From positions 62,001-126,000 of the forward strand of contig CAWEBN010000005.1 in the NCBI GenBank assembly GCA_963807305.1: a stretch of DNA of 64,000 nt, given 5' to 3'. Source of the DNA: JAOPZW01 sp963807305. GTDB taxonomy: Bacteria > Actinomycetota > Thermoleophilia > Solirubrobacterales > Solirubrobacteraceae. Both the position numbers and the translations under genes were made by a program. Under the pieces are notes generated by a model. It had not been told where the DNA came from and made no database searches. It worked only from the letters and a program-made list of their open reading frames with translations. This document shows positions 50,958 through 59,381 of this stretch, in pieces (the first letter of the stretch is position 1; each line of letters opens with the position of its first letter).

Positions 50958-52127
50958 TCAACCCGCCGGCACGACAGCCGCCAACGCGGCCGGCGGAGCC
51001 GATGTCGGCGTCCGCTGCAGCACCGCGCCGCTCGCGGCGTCCAGCGCGACGACGGCGCCGTCCTGCGCATAGAGCCGGCGCCCGCTCGCGACGACCGCGC
51101 TCACCCCGTGGCCGGGCAGCAGCGTGCGTCGCACCTGCATCGCGGAGGTGTCGACCGCGACCACGCCACCCGCGGTCGGGACGTACAGCGTCCCGCCGTC
51201 GGGCGCGATCGCCAGCCGTGGCGCCGCGCCGATCGCGCCGCTGGGGATCCGGGCCGTGCGGCGCACGCCGGGCTCGCGGGCGTCGATCTCGACGACGAGG
51301 CCGAGCGCGGGGTTGGCGGCGTAGAGCGTCCCGTCGCCGGGGCCGAGCACGAGCCCCCACTCGCCCGCCGCAGCGGGACCGGAGCGTGCGGCGGCCGGGA
51401 GGTCGATGCACAGCGCGAAGCCCTCGGTGTTGAGCGCGTGCACGAAGGGACCCGAGGCCTTGCGGTACAGGGTGTAGACCCACGGCCCCGCGGCGGGCGT
51501 CGCGCGCGCGACGGGCCGGCCCTCCATCGGCTCGTCCGGCTCGGCCTTGTCGACGATGGCGCCGGGCATGAGCTCGTCGCGCAGGAGGTCGTAGTCGCGG
51601 ACGAGGTAGTGGCCGCCCGGTCGCTGCTCGATGACGAACATCCGCCGGGCGTCGGGCGAGATGGCATCGAAGGCGAAGCGGCCGGGGAGCGCAACGATGC
51701 GGGGTGAACGGCGCAGCGACGCGTCGACCAGGGCGAATCGTGTCGTGCGCGCGCCCGCGCGCGCGAGGACCAGCGTGCGCCCGTCGGCGGTCGCGGCGTC
51801 GGGCGCGCCGCCGATCACCGTCGCCGGCAGCGTCCAGTGCCCCGGAAGGCGCAACGAGCCCAGCGTGCGCCCCGAGGCGACGTCGACACGCGCGACGGCA
51901 GTGGCCGCGCCGGTCGGCGTCGCGGTGTACAGCGACCGCCATCCGGCGGCGGGCTGCCCGGCCGGCAGCGTGCGGGGAGAGCCGGCGCCGAGCGCGAGGG
52001 TGCGCTCGGCGCCGGCGCGCAGCAGCACGAGGTCGCCAGGGGCGGCCGGCGCCGCGGCCTGCTCGCCGCAGCCCGCCAAGGCCGAAGCCGCGGCGGCGAG
52101 GATGACGAGTGAGGCGACGGCGCACAT
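50958..52127 (-). CDS. Beta-propeller lipoprotein
   Basis: 389 residues. Lipobox LAGC after VILAAAASA. The mature part has YVTN-like repeats: GDGTLYAANPALGLVVEIDA, PDGGTLYVPTAGGVVAVDTS, RRLYAQDGAVVALDAASGAV and SPDARRMFVIEQRPGGHY. Predicted surface-attached binding protein. Its 3' end lies 34 bases from the convergent P450 stop. No enzymatic motif. Similar in style to the propeller half of the RTX protein at 38605. Confidence 0.8.
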   Translation of the reverse strand: MCAVASLVILAAAASALAGCGEQAAAPAAPGDLVLLRAGAERTLALGAGSPRTLPAGQPAAGWRSLYTATPTGAATAVARVDVASGRTLGSLRLPGHWTLPATVIGGAPDAATADGRTLVLARAGARTTRFALVDASLRRSPRIVALPGRFAFDAISPDARRMFVIEQRPGGHYLVRDYDLLRDELMPGAIVDKAEPDEPMEGRPVARATPAAGPWVYTLYRKASGPFVHALNTEGFALCIDLPAAARSGPAAAGEWGLVLGPGDGTLYAANPALGLVVEIDAREPGVRRTARIPSGAIGAAPRLAIAPDGGTLYVPTAGGVVAVDTSAMQVRRTLLPGHGVSAVVASGRRLYAQDGAVVALDAASGAVLQRTPTSAPPAALAAVVPAG

Positions 52128-52180
52128 GCACCCCGGCTACACCCGCGACGGGCCGCGGGGTCCCGAGCGTCGCCCGACGG

Positions 52181-53368
52181 TCAGAGCCCGTACGAGCGCC
52201 CGATGACGTCGAGCATGATCTCGTCGGTGCCGGCGCCGATGCGGTTCAGGCGCATGTCGCGCCACACGCGCTCGACGCCGTACTCCTTCATGTAGCCCGC
52301 GCCCCCGTGGATCTGGATGCACTCGTCGGCGACCTCGACGGCGACCCGCGCCGCGTAGAGCTTGGCCATCGAGATCTCGCGGACCGGGTACTCGCCGTTC
52401 TGGAAGCGCCAGGCGGTCGTGTAGGTGAGCTGGCGCGCGGCCTCGATCTTGGTCGCCATCTCGGCGAACTTGTGCCGGTTGACCTGGAACTTGCCGATCT
52501 GGCGGCCGAAGGCGGTCCGCTCGGTGGCGTACTTCAGCGTCTGGTCGAAGACGCGCTGGGCGCCGGCCACGCAGCCGGCAGCGCCGATGAGGCGCTCGCC
52601 CTGGAGCTCCCACATGATGTGGTAGAAGCCCTTGCCGACCTGGCCGAGGACCGCGGTGTCGGGCACGCGCACGTCCTGGAAGGCGAGCAGCGCGGTGTCC
52701 GAGGCGTGCATCCCGAGCTTCTCGAGCTTCTTCTCGCGGATCACACCCGGGGCGTCCATCGGCACGAGGAAGAGCGTGAAGCCGTCGTAGCCGGCGTCGG
52801 GATCGGTCTTGGTCACGAGCACGATCACGTGCGCGCGGTGGCCGTTGGTGATGTAGGTCTTGGAGCCGTTGATGACGTAGTCGTCGCCATCGCGCACCGC
52901 GCGCGTCTTGATGCCGGCCACGTCAGACCCTGCGTCGGGCTCGGTGATCCCCAGGCACAGGATCTTCTCGCCGGCGATGGCCGGCGCCGCCCACTCGCGC
53001 TTCTGCTCCTCGCTTCCGAAGGCGAGGATCGGCGGCATCGCCATGTCGGTCTGCACCGCGACGGCCATCGCCAGGCCGCCGGACTGGCCGTGGACGATCT
53101 CCTCGGCCAGCACCAGGCTCGAGTAGTAGTCGCCGCCCTGGCCGCCGTACTCCTCGGGCTTGTCGAGCCCGAGGAACCCGAGCTCGCCCATGCGCGCGAA
53201 GACCGAGTCGGGGAACGTCGTCTCCTCCCATTCCTCGGCGTGGGGCGCGAGCTCCTTGACCGCGAAGCTGCGGATCGACTCGCGCAGCGCCTCATGCTCG
53301 TCGGTGAAGATGAAGTGCTTGCGCCTGGCGGCGAAGTCGGGCTTGAGGACGGATTCGGCGGCGCTCAT
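52181..53368 (-). CDS. Acyl-CoA dehydrogenase
   Basis: 395 residues. FTDEHEALRESIRSFAVKEL, CLGITEPDAGSDVAGIKTRA, NGSKTYITNGHRAHVIVLV, HASDTALLAFQDVRVP, YATERTAFGRQIGKFQVNRH and IQIHGGAGYMKEYGVERVWR mark it clearly. Like its neighbour at 48477 it has IGAGTDEIM instead of a Glu before GT, with a Glu in QGERLIG. ATG 53368 is 7 bases from a 25-bp inverted repeat and has no SD site, so the mRNA is probably leaderless and repressible. Confidence 0.92.
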   Translation of the reverse strand: MSAAESVLKPDFAARRKHFIFTDEHEALRESIRSFAVKELAPHAEEWEETTFPDSVFARMGELGFLGLDKPEEYGGQGGDYYSSLVLAEEIVHGQSGGLAMAVAVQTDMAMPPILAFGSEEQKREWAAPAIAGEKILCLGITEPDAGSDVAGIKTRAVRDGDDYVINGSKTYITNGHRAHVIVLVTKTDPDAGYDGFTLFLVPMDAPGVIREKKLEKLGMHASDTALLAFQDVRVPDTAVLGQVGKGFYHIMWELQGERLIGAAGCVAGAQRVFDQTLKYATERTAFGRQIGKFQVNRHKFAEMATKIEAARQLTYTTAWRFQNGEYPVREISMAKLYAARVAVEVADECIQIHGGAGYMKEYGVERVWRDMRLNRIGAGTDEIMLDVIGRSYGL

Positions 53369-53375
53369 GAGTAGA

Positions 53376-53400
53376 CAGTAGGACTTCCCACTTCCTACTG
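53376..53400 (-). promoter_or_regulatory. Operator CAGTAGGA-N9-TCCTACTG within a leaderless promoter
   Basis: 8-bp perfect arms (53376-53383, 53393-53400). On the minus strand TTGCAG, a 17-base spacer and TACTGT form a promoter whose -10 ends 6 bases before the acyl-CoA dehydrogenase ATG, predicting transcription from about the start codon. The dyad covers it. Same arm spacing as the site at 62598-62620. Confidence 0.72.
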
Positions 53401-53433
53401 CAAGGAGGTCTGCGGGCGTACGCTGGGCGGCAG

Positions 53434-53811
53434 GTGCTCCCGCTCGCGTTCGAGGTGGTCGCGACTCCCGACCTCGTCCCGGGCCACTCCCTGTCGTTCA
53501 CCGACGTCGGCTTCGACGACGTCGCGATCCGCATCGAGTACGCCATCGAGCCGGCGATCGCGATGGCGGTGCCCGCCGGCGGCTGGGTGGGCTACGGGCG
53601 CGACGACCTCGGCAACGACTACGAGGACGTCGGCGACACGTACGGCCGGGCGCGCGACGGCGACCGGACCGACGGCGTGCTCTCGATGCCCTTCCCGATC
53701 GACGGCGCAAAGACATTGCGCGTGCGCCTGCGACCGGGCGGCGACAACGCCGGCTTCGATGGTCAGGAGGGCTCGGCCGCCTACGAGCTGGTCGTCAACC
53801 TCGAGCTGTGA
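53434..53811 (+). CDS. Uncharacterised small beta-rich protein
   Basis: 125 residues. ATPDLVPGHSLSFTDVGFDD, VAIRIEYAIEPAIAMAVPAG and KTLRVRLRPGGDNAGFDGQE suggest a beta-sandwich. No signal peptide. The acidic GYGRDDLGNDYEDVGDTYG has many Asp/Asn residues and could bind a metal. GTG 53434 used. No family recognised. It lies divergent from the acyl-CoA dehydrogenase. Confidence 0.62.
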   Translation: MLPLAFEVVATPDLVPGHSLSFTDVGFDDVAIRIEYAIEPAIAMAVPAGGWVGYGRDDLGNDYEDVGDTYGRARDGDRTDGVLSMPFPIDGAKTLRVRLRPGGDNAGFDGQEGSAAYELVVNLEL

Positions 53812-53901
53812 CGTGGGCGGTTCACCCCGACCACGGGTAGGGCTTCCCCCACCCGGGAAAGCGGGTCCGCCACCTTCAACCCCAGGCCGCCGCGGCCGAT
53901 C

Positions 53902-54066
53902 ATGCTGTCCATGAGCTCGCCCCGGCCGCACACCGCAGAGAAGCCCTCCACGCTCGGCGTCACGCTCTCGCTGCGGTCCGCGCACGAGCGCCAGCGCGAG
54001 CTCGTCCGCGCGAGCCTCCTCGCCTGCCCCGGGGTCAAGAGCCCGACGCACCGCCGCGCCGCCTAG
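53902..54066 (+). CDS. Possible 54-residue protein followed by a hairpin
   Basis: ATG 53902 (or 53911) to TAG 54066. SPRPHTAEKPSTLGVTLSLR, then SAHERQRELVRASLLACPGV is plausible protein with high third-position GC. A terminator-like hairpin follows 14 bases later, which supports a real short transcript. No SD and no family. The remaining gap sequence, 53812-53901 and 54107-54297, shows nothing recognisable. Confidence 0.35.
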   Translation: MLSMSSPRPHTAEKPSTLGVTLSLRSAHERQRELVRASLLACPGVKSPTHRRAA

Positions 54067-54080
54067 CGGCGCGCAACGAC

Positions 54081-54106
54081 GAAGGGCCGCCCGGAGGCGG
54101 CCCTTC
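54081..54106 (+). terminator. Terminator-like hairpin
   Basis: Perfect 11-bp stem GAAGGGCCGCC / GGCGGCCCTTC with loop CGGA. Outer bases CGAC...GTCG can extend it. There is no T tract after it (GAACATCG), so it would be a GC-rich or Rho-assisted terminator. It separates the small ORF from the operon at 54298. Confidence 0.6.
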
Positions 54107-54297
54107 GAACATCGTCGTGCGACGACTGCGCCAGTGCACGCGTGCGGGACCCATCTCCAGTGGTCGCGCGCTCGACCGTCGTCGGTAGACGCGCGCGCGA
54201 TCCATACCCACGGTCAGTCGGAGATGACACCCGTCGGCCAACCGTGCGGGACACCGGCGGTTGCGGGCGCGAGAGCGGTGCGGCAGAGTGGCGCGCC

Positions 54298-55080
54298 TTG
54301 ACCTACGCGACCGTGCGCTACGAAGCGGCCGAGGGCGTGGCGACCATCGCCATGGACCAGCCCGACACGCGCAACGCGCTCTCGGACGACCTTTTGGGCG
54401 ACCTCATCGCCGCCTTCGAGGCCGCGCGCGACGACGACGCCGTGCGCTGCGTCGTGCTCGCCTCCACCCACGAGAAGACCTTCAGCTCCGGTGGCAATCT
54501 CGCCGGCTTCGCCTCCGACGTCCCGCTCGTGCACAAGCACATGGGCACCGAACGCTTCCCGCGGCTGTTCACGCTCATCGGCGAATTGGGCAAGCCCGTC
54601 ATCTGCGCGGTCAACGGCCATTGCCTGGCCGGGGCGCTCGGGCTCGCGCTGGCCTGCGACCTCATCGTGGCCAGCGAGGCGGCGACCTTCGGCACGCCCG
54701 AGATCAACGTCGGCGTCTTCCCGTTCATGATCCTGGCGCTGATCGTGCGCAACGTGCCGCGCAAGAAGGCGACGGAGATGCTGCTGCTCGGCGAGCGCTT
54801 CGACGCGCGCGAGGCCGAGCGCCTCGGGATCGTCAACCGCGTCGTGGCGCCCGAGGATCTCGCGGAGGCCGTGAGCGACTGGGCCCAGCGCCTCGCCGGC
54901 AAGTCGCCGGTGATCATGAAGCTCGGCAAGGATGCGCTGTGGCGCCAGAACGACATGGCGCTGGAGGACGCGTGGGACTTCCTGCGCGCGCAGCTGACGA
55001 TCGCCTTCGCGACCGAGGACATCCAGGAGGGCGTCAAGGCGTTCTTCGAGAAGCGGGAGCCCCAGTGGAAGGGGCGGTGA
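54298..55080 (+). CDS. Enoyl-CoA hydratase/isomerase family protein
   Basis: 260 residues. VATIAMDQPDTRNALSDDLL, the oxyanion loop FSSGGNLAGF, AVNGHCLAGALGLALACDLI and TFGTPEINVGVFPFMILALI, then RLGIVNRVVAPEDL. Glu is present in FGTPEINVG as in hydratases. TTG 54298 is the best start because it directly precedes YATVRYEAAEG; no ATG or GTG suits. It opens a four-gene operon in which each next gene begins with a GTGA overlap. Confidence 0.88.
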   Translation: MTYATVRYEAAEGVATIAMDQPDTRNALSDDLLGDLIAAFEAARDDDAVRCVVLASTHEKTFSSGGNLAGFASDVPLVHKHMGTERFPRLFTLIGELGKPVICAVNGHCLAGALGLALACDLIVASEAATFGTPEINVGVFPFMILALIVRNVPRKKATEMLLLGERFDAREAERLGIVNRVVAPEDLAEAVSDWAQRLAGKSPVIMKLGKDALWRQNDMALEDAWDFLRAQLTIAFATEDIQEGVKAFFEKREPQWKGR

Positions 55081-55847
55081 CCGCCCTGCTGTGCCGCACG
55101 TCGGATCGCATCGCTTCGACCGCCGAGGGCGCGCGGGCGCTGGCCGAGGCCCTGAGCGAGCGCATGGGAGTGCAGCCACGGCTGGTCGGCACCCCCGGAG
55201 AGCCGGGGGAGACCAACTTCGGCGACGACCTGCGCGACGCCCGCGGCTGCCTGCTCGAGGCGGGCGGCCAGGTCGAGGACGCGCTCGCCGACCGACGCTT
55301 CCCGGTGCTCACCTCGTCGGACTGCTCGATCTGCATCACCACGCTGCCGGCCGTCGCCCGGCTGCGCCCCGAGGCGCTCGTGCTGTGGCTCGACGCGCAC
55401 CCGGACTTCAACGACCCCGAGACGACGCCGTCGGGCTTCCTGGGCGGGATGTGCCTGGCGGCGGCATGCGGGGCGTGGGACGCGGGCTTCGACGACGGCC
55501 GCCTCGACCCCGCGCGTGTCGTCATGTGCGGCATCCGCGACGTCGACGCCGGCGAGCGCGTCCTCGTCGAGACGCACGGCGTCGGGCTCGTCGAGCGCCC
55601 GTCACGGCTGGCCGAGCTGCTCGCCGAGCGCGAGGTCTTCGTCCACCTCGACCTCGACGTCCTCGACCCGCGCGTCATGCCGGGCCTGCACTGGCCGGTC
55701 GAGGGCGGCTTCAGCGACGGTGGCCTGCGCACGCTGCTGGCCGAGGTTGCCGAGGCGGCCGACATCGTCGGCGTGGAGGTCACCGACCTCCCGGCGCCGG
55801 CGCTGGCCCGACGCGTGGCGACGATCGTGGAGCCACTCCTGCCGTGA
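55077..55847 (+). CDS. Arginase-fold (ureohydrolase-like) protein, first of a tandem pair
   Basis: 256 residues. Metal-site sequences are WLDAHPDFN (Asp106, His108, Asp110) and VHLDLDVLDP (Asp192, Asp194). The first motif, GGDHS in arginases, is SSDCSIC here: Cys83 replaces the metal-binding His. GFLGGMCLAAACG and the rest keep the fold. So one of the two Mn sites is altered and arginine or agmatine hydrolysis is not assured. GTG 55077 overlaps the hydratase by 4 bases. Likely an acyl- or amidino-hydrolase relative of unknown substrate. Confidence 0.82.
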   Translation: MTALLCRTSDRIASTAEGARALAEALSERMGVQPRLVGTPGEPGETNFGDDLRDARGCLLEAGGQVEDALADRRFPVLTSSDCSICITTLPAVARLRPEALVLWLDAHPDFNDPETTPSGFLGGMCLAAACGAWDAGFDDGRLDPARVVMCGIRDVDAGERVLVETHGVGLVERPSRLAELLAEREVFVHLDLDVLDPRVMPGLHWPVEGGFSDGGLRTLLAEVAEAADIVGVEVTDLPAPALARRVATIVEPLLP

Positions 55848-56599
55848 GCGAGGTCGTGGCGCTGGTGGGGCGCACCTCGGACCGCGCGGCCGGGCGCGCC
55901 GCCGGCGCCGAGGCGCTCGCGCGGGCGCTGAGCGACGACGTCACGGTCGTCGGCGAGCCGGCGCAGCCGCGCACCGGCCACTACGACGACGACCTGCGCG
56001 ACGCGCGCGCGACGCTCGAGGCGGCCGCCGCTGCGGTCGCGGACATGCCGCGGCCGCTGGTGACCGCCACCGACTGCTCGATCTGCGTCGGCACCGTCCC
56101 GGCCGTCGGGCGCCGCTGGCCCGATGCGTGGCTGCTGTGGCTCGACGCCCACGGCGACTTCAACACTCCCGACACCACCCCGAGCGGCTTCCTGGGCGGC
56201 ATGTGCCTGGCGGGGGCCGTGGGCCTGTGGGACACCGGCTACGGCGCCGGGCCGGGGCCCGAGCGCGTGGTGCTCGTCGGCGGGCGCGACCTCGACGAGG
56301 CAGAAAACGTTCTCATGGCGCGCCACGGGGTCGTGCGCACCGAGGACCCCGCGTCGGCCCTCGCGGGCCGCGAGGTGTTCGTCCACCTCGACGTCGACAT
56401 CCTCGATCCGGCGGTGATGCCCGGACAGCTCTATCCGGCGCCGGGCGGCCTCGATGCCGAGCAGCTGCGCGGCCTGCTGGAGAACGTGGCCGCGCGGGCG
56501 CGTATCGTCGGCGCCGAGATCACCTGCTTCTCGACCCCCGAGCTCAGCGACGTCCTGGCGCAGGCCGCGGCGCCGCTGCTGGAGAGCCCCGCACCGTGA
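55844..56599 (+). CDS. Arginase-fold (ureohydrolase-like) protein, second of a tandem pair
   Basis: 251 residues, a paralogue of the preceding gene (shared TTPSGFLGGMCLA, WLDAH, DCSIC, VFVHLD). Metal residues: Asp101, His103, Asp105 in WLDAHGDFN and Asp183, Asp185 in HLDVDILDP; Cys78 in TATDCSIC again replaces His. The two proteins are about the same length and adjacent with a 4-base overlap, so a heteromeric pair is plausible. It is followed by the carboxyltransferase with another GTGA overlap. Confidence 0.82.
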   Translation: MSEVVALVGRTSDRAAGRAAGAEALARALSDDVTVVGEPAQPRTGHYDDDLRDARATLEAAAAAVADMPRPLVTATDCSICVGTVPAVGRRWPDAWLLWLDAHGDFNTPDTTPSGFLGGMCLAGAVGLWDTGYGAGPGPERVVLVGGRDLDEAENVLMARHGVVRTEDPASALAGREVFVHLDVDILDPAVMPGQLYPAPGGLDAEQLRGLLENVAARARIVGAEITCFSTPELSDVLAQAAAPLLESPAP

Positions 56600-58167
56600 G
56601 CACCGACGCCCCGCCCTCGATCCTCAGGCCGCTGGTCGAGGACCTCCACGAGCGCCGCGCCAAGGCCAAGCTGGGCGGCGGCGAGGAGAAGATCGCCAAG
56701 CAGCACGCGGCCGACAAGCTCACCGCGCGCGAGCGCATCGACCTGCTCGTCGACCCGGGAACTTTCGCCGAGCTGGGCCTTCACGCGGGCATCCACTACT
56801 CGGTGCGCGCGCTCGAGGGCAAGGACGCGCCGGCCGACGGCGTCATCACCGGCTACGGCAAGGTCGACGGCCGGCTCGTTGCCATCGCGGCCTACGACTT
56901 CACCGTCATGGCCGGCTCGATGGGCATGACCGGCGAGATCAAGGTCGCGCGCCTGCGTGAGCTCGCGCTGACCAAGCGGCTGCCCTTCGTCTGGCTGCTC
57001 GACAGCGCCGGCGCGCGGATCCAGGAGGCGGTCGGCTCGCTCTTCGCCGGCAGCGGCCACCTCTTCCGTGAGGAGGTCGTCATGAGCGGGGTCATCCCGC
57101 AGGTGGCGGCGCTCATGGGCCCGTGCGCGGCCGGCACGGCCTACATCCCAGGCCTGGCCGACTTCGTGCCGATGGTCAAGGGCCGCGGCTCGATGGCCCT
57201 CGCCGGCCCGCACCTCGTACGCGCGGCGGTGGGGGAGGACGTCACGCAGGAGGAGCTCGGCGGCTCGCGCGTGCACTGCCGCAAGTCGGGCGTCGGCGAC
57301 CTCGAGGTGGCCGACGACCCGGAGTGCATCGCGCGCATCAAGCAGTACCTGTCGTTCATGCCGTCCCACAACCGGGAGGCGCCGCCGCGGCGCGCGACCG
57401 CCGATCCCATCGAGCGCATGGACGACGAGCTGCTGGACGTGCTGCCGGAGTCCAACCGCAAGCCCTACGACATGTACGACGTCGTCCGGCGGATCGTCGA
57501 CGACGGCGACTGGCTCGATCTCAAGCCGCAGTGGGCCAAGACGATCATCACCTGCCTCGCCCGCTTCGGCGGGCGCCCGGTCGGCATCGTGGCCAACCAG
57601 CCGCGCCACCTGGGCGGCATCCTCGACAACGACTCGGCCGACAAGGCGGCGCGCTTCGTCAACCTCTGCAACGCCTTCGGCCTGCCGCTGGTCTTCCTGC
57701 AGGACGTCCCCGGCTTCATGGTCGGCACCAAGGTCGAGGAGGCGGGGATCATCCGCCACGGGGCCAAGATGCTGCACGCCGTCGCCAACGCGACGGTGCC
57801 CAAGATCACCGTCGTGCTGCGCAAGGCCTACGGCGCGGGCTACTACGTCATGAACGGGCGCGCCTACGAGCCCGACCTGATCGTCGCGTGGCCGAGCGCC
57901 GAGATCAGCGTCATGGGCGCCGAGGGCGCGGTGGAGATCGTGATGCGCCGGCAGGTCGAGGAGGCTGACGACCCCGCGGCCAAGAAGGCCGAGCTGATCG
58001 ACGCCTACCGCCAGATCATCGACGTCTACGTCGCGGCCAAGAACGGGATGATCGACGACGTCATCGACCCGCGCGAGACGCGCCCGGTCATCTGCCGCGC
58101 GCTCGAGATGGCCGAGGGCAAGGTCGTCGAGCGCCCCTGGAAGCGCAACGGCGTCGTGCCGGTCTAG
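56596..58167 (+). CDS. Acyl-CoA carboxylase carboxyltransferase (beta) subunit
   Basis: 523 residues. Two crotonase-like halves: N-terminal KLTARERIDLLVDPGTFAEL, DGVITGYGKVDGRLVAIAAY, DSAGARIQEAVGSLFAGSGH; C-terminal RFGGRPVGIVANQPRHLGGI, NAFGLPLVFLQDVPGFMVGT and LRKAYGAGYYVMNGRAYEPD. These fit propionyl-/methylcrotonyl-CoA carboxylase beta subunits. It needs a biotin carboxylase and carrier; the free biotinyl domain at 32051 is a possible partner. GTG 56596 is coupled to the arginase pair. Acyl substrate not assignable. Confidence 0.93.
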   Translation: MSTDAPPSILRPLVEDLHERRAKAKLGGGEEKIAKQHAADKLTARERIDLLVDPGTFAELGLHAGIHYSVRALEGKDAPADGVITGYGKVDGRLVAIAAYDFTVMAGSMGMTGEIKVARLRELALTKRLPFVWLLDSAGARIQEAVGSLFAGSGHLFREEVVMSGVIPQVAALMGPCAAGTAYIPGLADFVPMVKGRGSMALAGPHLVRAAVGEDVTQEELGGSRVHCRKSGVGDLEVADDPECIARIKQYLSFMPSHNREAPPRRATADPIERMDDELLDVLPESNRKPYDMYDVVRRIVDDGDWLDLKPQWAKTIITCLARFGGRPVGIVANQPRHLGGILDNDSADKAARFVNLCNAFGLPLVFLQDVPGFMVGTKVEEAGIIRHGAKMLHAVANATVPKITVVLRKAYGAGYYVMNGRAYEPDLIVAWPSAEISVMGAEGAVEIVMRRQVEEADDPAAKKAELIDAYRQIIDVYVAAKNGMIDDVIDPRETRPVICRALEMAEGKVVERPWKRNGVVPV

Positions 58168-58382
58168 AAGCGCTGCTTGGGCTTGCGCGGCTTGAGCCAG
58201 CGCGGCAGCGGCACCGGTGCGTAGAGGCTGGCCAGCGGGTTGTGGTAGGTGCTGCGATCGGCCGCGTTCTGGCGTTCGTCCTCGTCGTGCACGATCGGCC
58301 GCACCTGGCTGAGCTTGTCCGCCACGCTCTCGCCGTGGCCGGTGGAGGGGTGCGGGGCGGGATCGTTCCTGCGCAGGCGCAT
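58164..58382 (-). CDS. Small basic protein, function unknown
   Basis: 72 residues. RLRRNDPAPHPSTGHGESVA, DKLSQVRPIVHDEDERQNAA and YHNPLASLYAPVPLPRWLKP: hydrophilic, Pro-rich, no domain. ATG 58382 has a full AAGGAGG ribosome site 5 bases upstream, better than most genes here, which supports it. Convergent with the carboxyltransferase (4-base overlap). Confidence 0.65.
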   Translation of the reverse strand: MRLRRNDPAPHPSTGHGESVADKLSQVRPIVHDEDERQNAADRSTYHNPLASLYAPVPLPRWLKPRKPKQRF

Positions 58383-58466
58383 CGGTGCCTCCTTTTCGAT
58401 TCGTGGTGTTGCCGATGACTTCGCATGAGGCCCCGCCGGTGTGACCGCGCGTCTAGGCTGCCGCCG

Positions 58467-59381
58467 ATGCCCACTGCGCGCCCCGTCCTGCTCGACTGCG
58501 ACCCTGGCCACGACGACGCGGTGGCCATCCTGCTCGCCGCCGGCCGGCGGGACGCGATCGACCTGCGCGCCGTGACCACGGTCGGCGGCAACGCCGAGCT
58601 GCAGAAGGTCACGCTCAACGCGCGCCGCGTGCTGACCCTGGCAGGCGTGACCGACGTGCCGATCGCCGCCGGCGCCGCCGGGCCACGGCGCGGCGACCTC
58701 ATGACCGCGCTCGACGTCCATGGCGAGAGCGGGCTCGACGGCGCCGACCTGCCAGAGCCCGCGATGGAGCTCGACACGCGCGGCGCGCTCGAGCTGATGG
58801 TCGACCAGGGGCCGGCGACGGTGGTCGCCACCGGGCCGCTGACCAACGTCGCGGCCCTGCTCGAGCGCTCGCCCGAGACGGTGCGGGACATCGTCTGGAT
58901 GGGCGGCTCGACCGGGCGCGGCAACACGCGCCCCTACGCCGAGTTCAACGCGCTCGTGGATCCCGAGGCGGCAGAGATCGTTTTCTCGAGCGGAAAGCCG
59001 CTGACGATGGTCGGGCTCAACCTGACCCACCAGGCGCAGGCGACCCCGGAGGTCGTCGGGCGCCTACGCGCCGTGGGCAACGCGGCGGCGGAGGCGACGA
59101 TCGGCTGGCTGTCGTTCTTCGCCGACACCTACCGCACGGTCTACGGGATGGCCGGGCCGCCGGTGCATGACGTCTGCGCGGTGGCGCTGCTCATCGATCC
59201 CTCGCTCGTGCGCAGCGTCGAGACGTTCGTCGGGATCGAGACGGAGGGGCGCTGGACGCGGGGCGCCACCGCGGTCGACCTGCACGGGCGCCTGGGCATG
59301 GCCCCCAACGCCCGGGTGGCCATGGAGCTCGACGTCGACGGCTTCTGGGACCTCGTCATCGGAGCGATCTCGGCGCTGTGA
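58467..59381 (+). CDS. Inosine-uridine-preferring nucleoside hydrolase
   Basis: 304 residues. VLLDCDPGHDDAVAILLA is the N-terminal calcium-site signature (DxDxxxDD). TTVGGNAELQKVTLNARRVL, VVATGPLTNVAALLERSPET, WMGGSTGRGNTRPYAEFNAL and VHDVCAVALLIDPSLV (active-site His-Asp) are intact. It cleaves the N-glycosidic bond of nucleosides to base and ribose. ATG 58467. The next gene, ribokinase, begins with a 4-base overlap and can phosphorylate the ribose. Confidence 0.93.
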   Translation: MPTARPVLLDCDPGHDDAVAILLAAGRRDAIDLRAVTTVGGNAELQKVTLNARRVLTLAGVTDVPIAAGAAGPRRGDLMTALDVHGESGLDGADLPEPAMELDTRGALELMVDQGPATVVATGPLTNVAALLERSPETVRDIVWMGGSTGRGNTRPYAEFNALVDPEAAEIVFSSGKPLTMVGLNLTHQAQATPEVVGRLRAVGNAAAEATIGWLSFFADTYRTVYGMAGPPVHDVCAVALLIDPSLVRSVETFVGIETEGRWTRGATAVDLHGRLGMAPNARVAMELDVDGFWDLVIGAISAL

